Source: Halarcobacter sp.
GTDB taxonomy: Bacteria; Campylobacterota; Campylobacteria; Campylobacterales; Arcobacteraceae
Assembly: GCF_963675975.1 (NCBI RefSeq)
Contig: NZ_OY780939.1
Location: forward strand, 3,162,001-3,226,000
Reading direction: 5' to 3'
Length of the DNA: 64,000 nucleotides
Each line of letters begins with the position of its first letter. Positions within the stretch are counted from its first letter, which is position 1. Shown here in pieces: positions 16,403-24,455 of this stretch. The notes beneath the pieces are model-generated. The model was not told the origin of the DNA. It was given only the letters and a program-made list of their open reading frames with translations, and made no database searches. The translations under genes were made by a program, and so were the position numbers.

Positions 16403-17086
16403 ATGAACTTTGGTGAAAGACTTGTAAAAGCCCGAGAATACTTAGGTTATAATCAATCAAAATTTTCTGAAAAATTAGATTTAGCCGCTCAATCTTTAGC
16501 GAGATATGAAAAAAATAAGACAAAACCTTCAATGGAATTTGTATCAAAATTAACAAATATGTTTAATATTAACTCTAATTGGCTATTAACTGGTACAGGA
16601 AAAATACTTTTAGAAAATGAAAGTAGTGAAAATAATAGTCTAGTTGCAGAACCTAAACCTAAATATGAACCAAGTAGTAACAACTACCAAATAGATCTAT
16701 TAAATGTAAGAGCTGGAGCTGGAGAAGGTATATATAATTATGTTATAGAAACAGTTGATACTATTTCCCTGGATAAAAGTTTTTTTAGAACACCTATAAA
16801 TACAAATAAGGTAAAAGGCATACAAGTGGATGGAGACAGTATGGAGCCAACTTTAAGACATGGCGACTATGTCTTAATAGATGAAAATATTACTTTTGGT
16901 ACTAATGGTATTTATGCTATTCAGTATGGTGGACAAATACTTATAAAAAGACTTCAATTTAAAATAGATGGAAGTATTCTAATTATAAGTGACAATCAAA
17001 AATATGAAAAAGAGATATTCAATCCACAAGAAAACCAGCTACCATTTAAAGTAATGGGAATAAAAGTATTAAGTATTCAAAGATAA
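16403..17086 (+). CDS. CI/LexA-type phage repressor (XRE HTH plus S24 peptidase)
   Basis: The product (227 residues) is a two-domain repressor. Residues 5-60 are an XRE HTH (LGYNQSKFSEKLDLAAQSLARYE). Residues 100-225 are an S24/LexA-like domain with the catalytic Ser146 in VDGDSMEPT and Lys182 in ILIKRLQ. Ala-Gly bonds near residues 104-107 could be the self-cleavage site. This implies release from lysogeny on RecA activation, unlike the c repressor of Mu. It stands at the right edge of the prophage, transcribed away from the early operon. Confidence 0.9.
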   Translation: MNFGERLVKAREYLGYNQSKFSEKLDLAAQSLARYEKNKTKPSMEFVSKLTNMFNINSNWLLTGTGKILLENESSENNSLVAEPKPKYEPSSNNYQIDLLNVRAGAGEGIYNYVIETVDTISLDKSFFRTPINTNKVKGIQVDGDSMEPTLRHGDYVLIDENITFGTNGIYAIQYGGQILIKRLQFKIDGSILIISDNQKYEKEIFNPQENQLPFKVMGIKVLSIQR

Positions 17087-17096
17087 GGATAGCAAG

Positions 17097-17396
17097 ATGA
17101 AAAATATAAAAGTAGTGATATTATTGCTAATAGCAATTTTATTATCTGCATGTGCAGGTAAAAGTTTTAAATGGAACGATGTGAGAAGTGTTAAAATTGG
17201 TGATTCAAAAGAAATTCTTGCAAAAAAAATGCATACAAAACCTTATAGGATTACAACTAGTCAAATAAATGGTGAACATATAGAACAATACATTTATGTA
17301 TATGTTGGATTTGATGGTTCAACAAAAAGTGTATTGTTTCCTATAAAAAACAATAAAGTGGTTTCTATACCTCATGTTCCAGACGAATTTAAATAA
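17097..17396 (+). CDS. prophage lipoprotein
   Basis: The 99-residue product has a signal peptide with lipobox LLSACAG (Cys19), so it should be lipidated in the envelope. The mature part resembles small SmpA/OmlA-like beta folds in its VKIGDSKEILAKKM pattern, but this is weak. It follows the repressor by 10 nt and is likely co-expressed in the lysogen, as with exclusion or host-altering lipoproteins of other prophages. The role is inferred. Confidence 0.7.
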   Translation: MKNIKVVILLLIAILLSACAGKSFKWNDVRSVKIGDSKEILAKKMHTKPYRITTSQINGEHIEQYIYVYVGFDGSTKSVLFPIKNNKVVSIPHVPDEFK

Positions 17397-17789
17397 ATAT
17401 ATATTATAAATAAATATACCCTAGTTACATTTTATTAGCAAATAATTATATACATTGGGTATATTAGTAAGGGTACATTACAACAACTTTACAACCAATC
17501 ATAACTTAAAAATAAACGATTTTTTTTCCTAATCCTTTCCATACTACATTTTACTTACAACTAACGATTCTAACGCAAGTATGCTATTAATATGAGATGA
17601 TTAATTTCCAAGATTTTTATATAAAAAATGAATAAAAGGAAGATTTGGGAAAAAAGAGAGGCACTTACTTTTTTAATTTCACAGCCCTACAACTGCTACA
17701 AAGACGATATATAGGGCTTAAATTAAAAAAACGCCTTTTGAAATAGTGCTAACTTTTCTTTTACTCCCTTACAGATTCATCACAATACA
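17397..17789. other. right-end region of the prophage, gene-free, with repeats
   Basis: No phage gene is seen here; a truncated host ORF runs into its right edge. The minus strand carries several GTTGTA words (near 17480-17500, 17555-17560 and 17687-17695), plausible transposase-binding repeats. AGCCCTA and TAGGGCT with flanking TTTAATTT and AAATTAAA form a large inverted repeat at about 17674-17728. The minus strand reads TGTATTGTGA inward from 17789, a candidate phage terminus. Confidence 0.5.
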
Positions 17790-17904
17790 GACAATCAAAA
17801 TATATTCCCTCTTTTTTTAAAGGAATAATAAGATTTTCTTTTAACGTATCAATATTGTAATTAGCTAAAAAACTATAATCGATAATAAAATCAAATTTTT
17901 TCAT
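17761..17904 (-). pseudogene. host gene 5' fragment truncated by the prophage
   Basis: The ORF starts MKKFDFIIDYSFLANYNIDT with a 14-nt overlap of the upstream membrane gene, typical of an operon. It continues only 47 codons before a stop in what appears to be phage DNA. The part before about residue 38 is probably host sequence. The original gene was most likely the third member of the PilN/PilO-like operon. Its other part should lie beyond the far end of the prophage. Confidence 0.6.
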
Positions 17905-18565
17905 CTTTGTGCAACTTTAGAAAAATTTTCTCATTATCATTTTTTAAAAATACTTTATTTTTAAATATGTCGACTAATTTATACCCTTCTATAAAATCAT
18001 CTTTTTTTATCCATATATTATTTATAAGAACTTCATTACCAACTATAGCTTTTAGTACAAAACTATTTTGTTTTTTTATCTTTAAATTTTTACTTGTTAG
18101 GGCTGTATAAGGTTTCTTTTGATAAAACTTTTTAAAACTTATATCTAAAGATAATTTGTTTTCAGACAGACTCATAGTCTCAATTTTTGAAAAATTATTA
18201 AATCTTTCGATAAAGTCAAGGAATAAAAATAAATTTTTAGGATTTGATATAAGTGACAATTTTATATTTCGATAATCTCTTTTTATAAAATTAATTGTAA
18301 TATTATTCTTTAATGAAAACTCTTCTATTTGTTTTAATAGCTTGATATAAGAATCTTTCATTTTAACATCAATTATCTTTTTATCAAGTTTTACAATTGT
18401 TGTAGACTCATTATTTGTGTCATAAAAAAGATAACTTAACAATAGTATAATAATTAAGGGGAAAAGAAATATCTCTATTTTTAATCTTAAAGATAAAGAT
18501 TCAAACTTATCTTCTATGGATCTTAATAGTGACATTACCAATAAACCTTTTACTTTCAGTATCAA
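17891..18565 (-). CDS. PilO-like single-pass membrane protein (pilus/transformation-type apparatus)
   Basis: The product (224 residues) has a short N-terminal cytoplasmic part, one transmembrane helix (about residues 30-48) and a periplasmic region with a coil (KMKDSYIKLLKQIEEFSLKNN) followed by an alpha/beta domain, as in PilO-type proteins. The C-terminal region has VGNEVLINNIWIKKDDFI, like PilP-type beta domains. It overlaps the upstream gene by 59 nt in another frame, so the true start may be a later ATG (MSLLRSIEDK). The link to competence or type IV pili is inferred from architecture and the pairing of two such genes. Confidence 0.5.
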   Translation of the reverse strand: MILKVKGLLVMSLLRSIEDKFESLSLRLKIEIFLFPLIIILLLSYLFYDTNNESTTIVKLDKKIIDVKMKDSYIKLLKQIEEFSLKNNITINFIKRDYRNIKLSLISNPKNLFLFLDFIERFNNFSKIETMSLSENKLSLDISFKKFYQKKPYTALTSKNLKIKKQNSFVLKAIVGNEVLINNIWIKKDDFIEGYKLVDIFKNKVFLKNDNEKIFLKLHKDEKI

Positions 18566-19304
18566 AAGTAATATCTTCTAAACTATCTTTTTTTATATTA
18601 TTAAAAAAACTATATATAGCATCTTTTGTATCTGATTCCAACTTTAAACCCAATTTTGAATCTTTTAAAACTACAGACATAATATGTACTTTGTTTTTAT
18701 TAGCTTGATCAAACAATTCTTCAACAACTTTACTAATACTTGTAAATTTAATCTCATCTTTTATGTTTTTTGTATTAGAGATTATATCTTTTAATTCAAA
18801 ACTCTTATTATAAGTATTAAATTCATAAAAATAAAAAACAGATAGTAAAATAAGAAAATAGACTAAAAAATATTTTAAAATATTTGATTTAATTGGTTTA
18901 TGAAAATCTAGTTTTTTATTCTTATCAATTTTTACATCTTCTATAACATATACATTATTTAGATTTAAACTTTTTTGTAAGAAATCAATTACTTCATTTA
19001 TAGTTATCGTATTTTCCAATCTTTGACAATAATAAAACTGCATGTCTTTGTAAACAACTGCATAATCTTTATAAAGATATATTTCATTGTTTTTTGAACT
19101 TTTAAAAAATAAAAATTCTGGAATATCATCTTCAAAAACTATAACTTGGTATAAACATAAAGATTCAACATAAGAGTATATATATCTAGTTTTTCTAGAA
19201 AACTCTATACCTTTTAACTTTAAATTTGTAAGTAAAAAGTTTTTTACTTGATGTTCTAATATTTTTTCTGTGGAATTTATCTCTAATAGTTCTATAATAA
19301 ACAC
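18507..19304 (-). CDS. PilN-like membrane protein with cytoplasmic N-domain
   Basis: The product (265 residues) has an N-terminal soluble domain of about 140 residues, one transmembrane helix (about 142-162, ILKYFLVYFLILLSVFYFY) and a C-terminal periplasmic domain ending in beta strands (FIGNVTIKIHRR). This layout fits PilM-PilN-like assembly proteins. The start is taken as GTG at 19304, but its ribosome site falls in a hairpin, so the start is uncertain. Downstream of era, an unnamed pair of membrane genes is common in Campylobacterota as far as I recall. Confidence 0.5.
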   Translation of the reverse strand: MFIIELLEINSTEKILEHQVKNFLLTNLKLKGIEFSRKTRYIYSYVESLCLYQVIVFEDDIPEFLFFKSSKNNEIYLYKDYAVVYKDMQFYYCQRLENTITINEVIDFLQKSLNLNNVYVIEDVKIDKNKKLDFHKPIKSNILKYFLVYFLILLSVFYFYEFNTYNKSFELKDIISNTKNIKDEIKFTSISKVVEELFDQANKNKVHIMSVVLKDSKLGLKLESDTKDAIYSFFNNIKKDSLEDITFDTESKRFIGNVTIKIHRR

Positions 19305-19325
19305 CTTATTTTTTACTAATAAGGT
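19303..19325 (-). terminator. hairpin between era and the membrane operon
   Basis: ACCTTATT and AATAAGGT form an 8-bp stem with a 7-nt loop, followed on the minus strand by GTTTATT. It is either a weak terminator for era or an element hiding the start of the next gene, whose GTG is in the 3' arm. Confidence 0.45.
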
Positions 19326-19382
19326 ATTTTATTATTAATTATATTTTAAAAGGTTTAAATAAATGTATTTTTTTATTATTAA

Positions 19383-20270
19383 TTAAAAAGTTATGTCGTA
19401 ACCTAACTCTTTTAGACCTTGTTTATTTTTAGTCCAGCCTTTTTTGATAGATACAAATAGTTCTAAATAACACTTTCTACCTGTTAATTTTTCTATTTTA
19501 AGTCTGGCATCTTTCCCTATTCTTTTAATAGCAGTTGCACCTTTTCCTATTATCATACCTTTTTGAGTACCTTTTTGAACAATAATAGTGGCTTTTATTA
19601 CGTCTATGTCCTTTTTTTCTTCAACCTTATTTATCAATACATCTGTTTCATAAGGAATTTCATCACTTATATTTTCAAATATTGATTCTCTAATAAACTC
19701 TTTAAAGATGTCTCTTAAATGCTCAGTTGTCATAATCTCTGGGTCATAAAGATAAGGATGCTCAGGTAAATGCTTTACAACATCATCTAAAATATCTGAA
19801 TGTTTTGTTTGTTTTTTAATTGATACAGGAATAATCGCTTCATAATTTTGTGAATATTTTTCATATTCATTTATCTTTTCTAAAACCTCATTGTTTGTAA
19901 CATTATCTATTTTTGTTAAAAGTAAAATATGTTTTGTATTTTTTTTGTTTTTTTCTAAAAAATCTTCATAATGTGTAAGTTTATCAGTAACTGGTGCTAA
20001 AAATAAAATCAAATCACAATCACCAATAGCTTTTAATGCCTCATCTAACATAAACTGATTTAAAAGTTTTTCTGTTTCGTGAAGTCCTGGTGTATCTACA
20101 AATACAATTTGGTCATCATTATGCATAACAATTATATTTGATCTTTTTCTTGTTGCATTTGCTTTGTGTGAGACCATAGCAATTTTTTCACCTACTAACC
20201 AATTTAATAAAGAACTCTTACCTGCATTTGGTCTACCTACAACTGATACATATCCACATTTACTCATCAA
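19383..20270 (-). CDS. era: GTPase Era, 16S rRNA maturation
   Basis: Era binds the 3' end of 16S rRNA and aids 30S assembly. GTPase motifs are G1 GRPNAGKSS (about residues 12-20), G3 DTPGLHE and G4 TKID, followed by a C-terminal KH domain with GMIIGKGATAIKRIGKDAR. Length 295 is normal. It follows comM by 47 nt in a leftward run. Confidence 0.97.
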   Translation of the reverse strand: MMSKCGYVSVVGRPNAGKSSLLNWLVGEKIAMVSHKANATRKRSNIIVMHNDDQIVFVDTPGLHETEKLLNQFMLDEALKAIGDCDLILFLAPVTDKLTHYEDFLEKNKKNTKHILLLTKIDNVTNNEVLEKINEYEKYSQNYEAIIPVSIKKQTKHSDILDDVVKHLPEHPYLYDPEIMTTEHLRDIFKEFIRESIFENISDEIPYETDVLINKVEEKKDIDVIKATIIVQKGTQKGMIIGKGATAIKRIGKDARLKIEKLTGRKCYLELFVSIKKGWTKNKQGLKELGYDITF

Positions 20271-20317
20271 TTTCCTTCTAATTATTTTAAAAAGCTATTA
20301 TATCAAAATATAACTAC

Positions 20318-21817
20318 TTATCTTCTTCTATAACTTAAAGCCTCAAGTAAATGCTTATATTTTATATTTTCTGAACTATCTAAATCAGCAATTGTTCTTG
20401 ATACCTTTAATATTTTATTTATACTTCTAAATGATAGATTAAAGTTTATTGATGCTTTTTCTAAAACTTCATTTGAGTTTTCATCTAAAACACAATACTT
20501 TTTTATCTCTTCATCTGATAATTTTCCATTTAGCTCTTTTTGTCCCCTTAATTTTTGTATCTTAAAAGCTTCGATTACATCGTTGTGCATTTTTCTTGAA
20601 TTTATTGAGCTTTTGTCATTTATATTTGACTCATTCATTATTACATATAAATCAATTCTGTCTAAAAAAGGCTCTGATAATTTTGATTTATATCTTTTTA
20701 TCTCTAACTCATTGCATCTACAATTGTTATCTTTTAATAAAAGATTACCACAAGGACAAGGATTCATAGCAGCTACAAATAAAAATTTTGTATCATATAT
20801 AATTTTTGAGTTAGAACGACTTACAAGCAATTTATGGTCTTGTAAAGGTTCTCTTAGGGCTTCTAATATAGATTGACTAAAATGAGGTAACTCATCAAAA
20901 AAAAGCAAACCATTGTTAGCCAAAGCAACCTCACCTAAACTGTTTCCACCTAATATTGATGCTTTTGTACTAGTACAGTGGGGAGAACGTTGTACTCTTA
21001 AGGGTTTAAAAGATGGTTCTTTTAGATTCAAAGCTTCAAGCTTGGCAACCTCTAATATCTCCTCTAAGCTCATAGGTGGCATTATAAAAGGTAAACGCCT
21101 TGATATCATAGTTTTACCACAACCAGGACTTCCTTCTAATATAATATTATGATTTCCTGCTGCACTTATTAGTGCTGCTCTTTTGGCATATTCTTGCCCT
21201 TTTATATCTAAAAAATCTTGTTCATATTCTGTTACAAAATAGTATTCTTTCTCTTTGATTTTTAATCTATTGTATTCTAGGGATTGTTTTTTGTATAAAA
21301 ATCTACTCTTATCTTCACTTTTAAAAAAATCAATTGCTTCTAATAAATTTTTTACACTATAGATTTTTATATTTGGTATTTTTGATATCTTTTTGGCACT
21401 CTCTTCACAAACTAAAACATTTTGTATCATATTTTTTTTAGTTAGTGATAGAATAATAGGAAAAATAGAGATACTATCTTTAATAATACCATTTAAGGAT
21501 AACTCCCCAAACACATGAAACTGCTCTAAATCTTTTATTTTTTCTTCATAAAGTGATATTAACAAAGCAATTGATAAATCAAAGTGAGTACCAGTTTTCT
21601 TAATCTCACTTGGAGCTAAATTTACTGTTACTTTTTTAGGTGGAAATTTATATTCATTTGTAAGTAATGCAGACTTTACTCTATCTTTTGATTCATTTAT
21701 AGCTGTTGAAACCATGCCAACAATAGTAAAACTTGGTAGACCTTTTGTAAAAGTTGCTTCAACAAAAACTTCACTAGCTTCTAATTCATTTAAAGTTGCA
21801 GATTTTATAATTTTCAT
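20318..21817 (-). CDS. comM: YifB/ComM family Mg chelatase-like AAA ATPase
   Basis: ComM is a hexameric branch-migration helicase that helps integrate transforming DNA. The product (499 residues) has the N-terminal ChlI domain (SATLNELEASEVFVEATF in part), Walker A GSPGCGKTM in the middle, Walker B LLFFDELPHF and a zinc-like cluster in NPCPCGN...CRC, with a C-terminal domain (FRSINKILKVSRTIADLD). It stands near the PilN/PilO-like genes, a possible competence link. Confidence 0.93.
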   Translation of the reverse strand: MKIIKSATLNELEASEVFVEATFTKGLPSFTIVGMVSTAINESKDRVKSALLTNEYKFPPKKVTVNLAPSEIKKTGTHFDLSIALLISLYEEKIKDLEQFHVFGELSLNGIIKDSISIFPIILSLTKKNMIQNVLVCEESAKKISKIPNIKIYSVKNLLEAIDFFKSEDKSRFLYKKQSLEYNRLKIKEKEYYFVTEYEQDFLDIKGQEYAKRAALISAAGNHNIILEGSPGCGKTMISRRLPFIMPPMSLEEILEVAKLEALNLKEPSFKPLRVQRSPHCTSTKASILGGNSLGEVALANNGLLFFDELPHFSQSILEALREPLQDHKLLVSRSNSKIIYDTKFLFVAAMNPCPCGNLLLKDNNCRCNELEIKRYKSKLSEPFLDRIDLYVIMNESNINDKSSINSRKMHNDVIEAFKIQKLRGQKELNGKLSDEEIKKYCVLDENSNEVLEKASINFNLSFRSINKILKVSRTIADLDSSENIKYKHLLEALSYRRR

Positions 21818-21939
21818 ATCATTACTTTATATAATTTTTTATATTATATATTAAGTTGTATTAATATAATGATTTTATTTATTTTTTTGATTTATACAAA
21901 TTAATTTAAAAGGAAGGAAGGGGAAAGAGAAAAGAAGAA

Positions 21940-22455
21940 TTAGTTATTGTTTTTTAACTTCTTCTTCCACTCTTTTTCAAATTTTTTTCTTTTTATAATA
22001 GATAAGTTTTCTATAAATAAGTGTCCTTCTAGATGTTCCATTTCATGTTGCCATGCAACAGCTAAAAAATCTTCACACTCCATAGTTTGTTTTTCACCAA
22101 ATCTATTATAATACTCAACTATAATATGTTGTGCTCTTTTTACCTCTTCGTTAAAACCTGGTACACTAAGACACCCTTCAATAAAAACTTGAACTCCATC
22201 TTTATGAGTGATTACAGGATTAATTGCTTCAATTAAATCAGCTTTATCCTGTATATCCTCTTCATTTGGAAGATTTATAACTAACACATTTAATGGAATT
22301 GCAACTTGAATTGCAGCAAGTCCAACTCCATTTTGGTTTATCATAGTTTCATACATATCATCTAATAGTGTGTGAAGCTCTTCATCAAACTTCTCTACAT
22401 CCTTAGATTTAGTTCTAAGTAGTTTATTTGGATATGTTATTACTTCTCTAATCAT
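21940..22455 (-). CDS. def: peptide deformylase
   Basis: This enzyme removes the formyl group from new proteins using a metal ion. The three motifs are present: GVGLAAIQV (motif 1), EGCLSVPG (motif 2, Cys ligand) and QHEMEHLEG (motif 3, HEXXH). Length is 171 residues. The gene lies 8 nt after clpP, an arrangement with tig that couples protein synthesis and quality control. Confidence 0.97.
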   Translation of the reverse strand: MIREVITYPNKLLRTKSKDVEKFDEELHTLLDDMYETMINQNGVGLAAIQVAIPLNVLVINLPNEEDIQDKADLIEAINPVITHKDGVQVFIEGCLSVPGFNEEVKRAQHIIVEYYNRFGEKQTMECEDFLAVAWQHEMEHLEGHLFIENLSIIKRKKFEKEWKKKLKNNN

Positions 22456-22463
22456 TTTTCTCT

Positions 22464-23048
22464 TTATTTATGGCTTGTTATAACTTCATCAATTAAACCG
22501 TAAGTGCAAGCTTGATCTGCACTCATAAAGTTATCTCTATCTGTATCTTTTTCAATAACTTCTAAAGGTTGTCCTGTTTGCTCAGATAAAATATGATTTA
22601 AAGTATCTTTCATTCTTTGAATCTCTTTTGCCTGAATTTGAATATCAGTAGCTTGTCCTTGTGCTCCACCTAATGGTTGGTGAATCATAATTCTTGAGTG
22701 TGGTAAAGAGTATCTCTTACCTTTTACTCCAGAAGATAATAAAAATGCACCCATTGAAGCTGCTTGACCTATACAAATAGTACAAACATCTGGTTTAATA
22801 TAATTCATTGTATCATAAATTGACATACCACTTGTAATTACTCCACCTGGAGAGTTGATATATAAATAGATGTCTTTATCTGGATCTTCAGCCTCTAAAA
22901 ACAATAACTGAGCAACTATAGATGATGCCACTGCATCATTTACTTCTCCACTTAACATAATAATTCTATCTTTTAGAAGTCTAGAATAGATGTCGTAACT
23001 TCTTTCCCCTCTTCCGCTTTTTTCAACTACATATGGTATATAACTCAT
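22464..23048 (-). CDS. clpP: ATP-dependent Clp protease proteolytic subunit
   Basis: ClpP forms a 14-mer protease chamber. Catalytic residues are visible: Ser in [14 protein letters not shown], His in [11 protein letters not shown] and an Asp in the C-terminal third ([11 protein letters not shown]). Length is 194 residues. It is 15 nt downstream of tig. Confidence 0.97.
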   Translation of the reverse strand: MSYIPYVVEKSGRGERSYDIYSRLLKDRIIMLSGEVNDAVASSIVAQLLFLEAEDPDKDIYLYINSPGGVITSGMSIYDTMNYIKPDVCTICIGQAASMGAFLLSSGVKGKRYSLPHSRIMIHQPLGGAQGQATDIQIQAKEIQRMKDTLNHILSEQTGQPLEVIEKDTDRDNFMSADQACTYGLIDEVITSHK

Positions 23049-23063
23049 TTTTTATCCTAAGAT

Positions 23064-24365
23064 TTATTTTCCTAATTTTTCGTCTAATAATTTAGTAATT
23101 ACTTTATCTTCAATCATTGACATTTTAATAGCAGGTAAGTATCCAGCTTCTTGATATTTTTTTAATACCTCTTGTGGATTTTGACCAGTTTGCATCGCTT
23201 CATAATAAATTACTTGAGTAACTTCTTGGTCATTTACCTCTACACCTTCTGCTTTTGCTAAAGCATCTACAATAAATGTAGCTTTTACAGATTTTTCTGC
23301 ATCAGCTTTTAATTCATCTCTAATAGCTTCAACTTTTGATGCATCTTCTTGTAATTCTTTAATCTCATCTTCTGACATTGTTCTTACTTTGTTGTTTAAT
23401 GCAAAGTTAATCTCTTGGTCAACTACAGCTGCTGGTAATGCAAAATTTAACTCACTTACTAGTTTATCTAAATAAGCTGGTTTTAACTCATCTCTGTAGT
23501 AAACACCTTTAGCTTCAGCAGTTAATTGCTCTTCAATTTTCTCTTTTAATGTATCAAGTGTAGCTTCTTCTTCACCTGGTAACATTTTTTTAGCTAAATC
23601 ATCATTGATTTCTGGAGCAGCTTTTTCTTGAATCTCATGAAGTTTTACTTTAAAAGTAGCTTCTTTTCCTGCAAGGTCTTTTGATTGGTATTCTGCTGGG
23701 AAAGTTACAACAACATCTTTCTCTTCTTCATACTTCATACCAATTACTTGATCTTCAAATCCTGGAATAAAAGAACCAGAACCAATTTCTAGTGTATATT
23801 GCTCTGCTTTTCCACCTTCAAAAGCAACACCGTCAACAAATCCTTCAAAATCGATTACAGCGAAGTCACCTTCTCTAACCATTCTTTTTCTTTTAATTTT
23901 TTCTAATGGTGCAGATTGTTTAGCAATATTTTCTATTCTCTCATCAATCTCTTTAGCATCAGCTTTTTTCTCTTCAACTTCTGGTAATAATGCTTTATAA
24001 TCACCTAATTCAACTGCTGGTTTGCAAGCAACTTTAATCTCTACTTCGATAGAACCATCATCTTTTTTATCAAATTTAGAAATACCTGGCTCACCAACTA
24101 AATCTTCATTTTTAATATCAAGTTCTTTTAAACCATCACTTAAAACAGCTCTTAAAGCATCACTCTCTGCATCTTCTCTTAGTTTGCTTCCATATCTTTG
24201 CTTAACAACAGCTACAGGTACTTTACCTTTTCTAAAACCTTGAACATCAAGTGTCTTAGCAGCTTGTTTAGCAATTTTTTCTATGTTTTTTTCTACTGTA
24301 TCTGCAGATACTGTTGAAGTAATAACGGCATTTGCCTCATCAACTCTTTTTGCGTTAAATTCCAT
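23064..24365 (-). CDS. tig: trigger factor, ribosome-associated chaperone and prolyl isomerase
   Basis: The product (433 residues) has the N-terminal ribosome-binding domain with the FRKGKVPVAVVKQRYG signature near residue 43, the FKBP domain (VREGDFAVIDFEGFVDG onward) and the C-terminal helical chaperone domain. It is the first gene of the leftward tig-clpP-def run. Confidence 0.96.
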   Translation of the reverse strand: MEFNAKRVDEANAVITSTVSADTVEKNIEKIAKQAAKTLDVQGFRKGKVPVAVVKQRYGSKLREDAESDALRAVLSDGLKELDIKNEDLVGEPGISKFDKKDDGSIEVEIKVACKPAVELGDYKALLPEVEEKKADAKEIDERIENIAKQSAPLEKIKRKRMVREGDFAVIDFEGFVDGVAFEGGKAEQYTLEIGSGSFIPGFEDQVIGMKYEEEKDVVVTFPAEYQSKDLAGKEATFKVKLHEIQEKAAPEINDDLAKKMLPGEEEATLDTLKEKIEEQLTAEAKGVYYRDELKPAYLDKLVSELNFALPAAVVDQEINFALNNKVRTMSEDEIKELQEDASKVEAIRDELKADAEKSVKATFIVDALAKAEGVEVNDQEVTQVIYYEAMQTGQNPQEVLKKYQEAGYLPAIKMSMIEDKVITKLLDEKLGK

Positions 24366-24455
24366 TAACTTTACTCCGATTTTTTTAATTTTAGTCGTGA
24401 TTTTATCTTAATTTTAATAAAATACCCATTATACAAAATAAGAGAGTAAAACACA

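Larger units (their letters stand above)
1..17789. mobile_element. Mu-like transposable prophage, left part outside window
   Basis: The block carries a MuA-type DDE transposase, a MuB-type ATPase, GemA, a Mor activator, DUF3164, a gp29-type portal, an F-type head protein and a gpG protein, which together define a Mu-like phage. Late genes run rightward and early genes leftward, converging near 5340, unlike the co-linear map of phage Mu. Tail genes and the other end lie before position 1. The right end is inferred: a host gene is cut short between 17760 and 17800, and the minus strand reads TGTATTG from 17789, beginning with TG like Mu ends. The exact end is uncertain by a few tens of bases, because a second TGTA starts at 17772. 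Confidence 0.85.
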
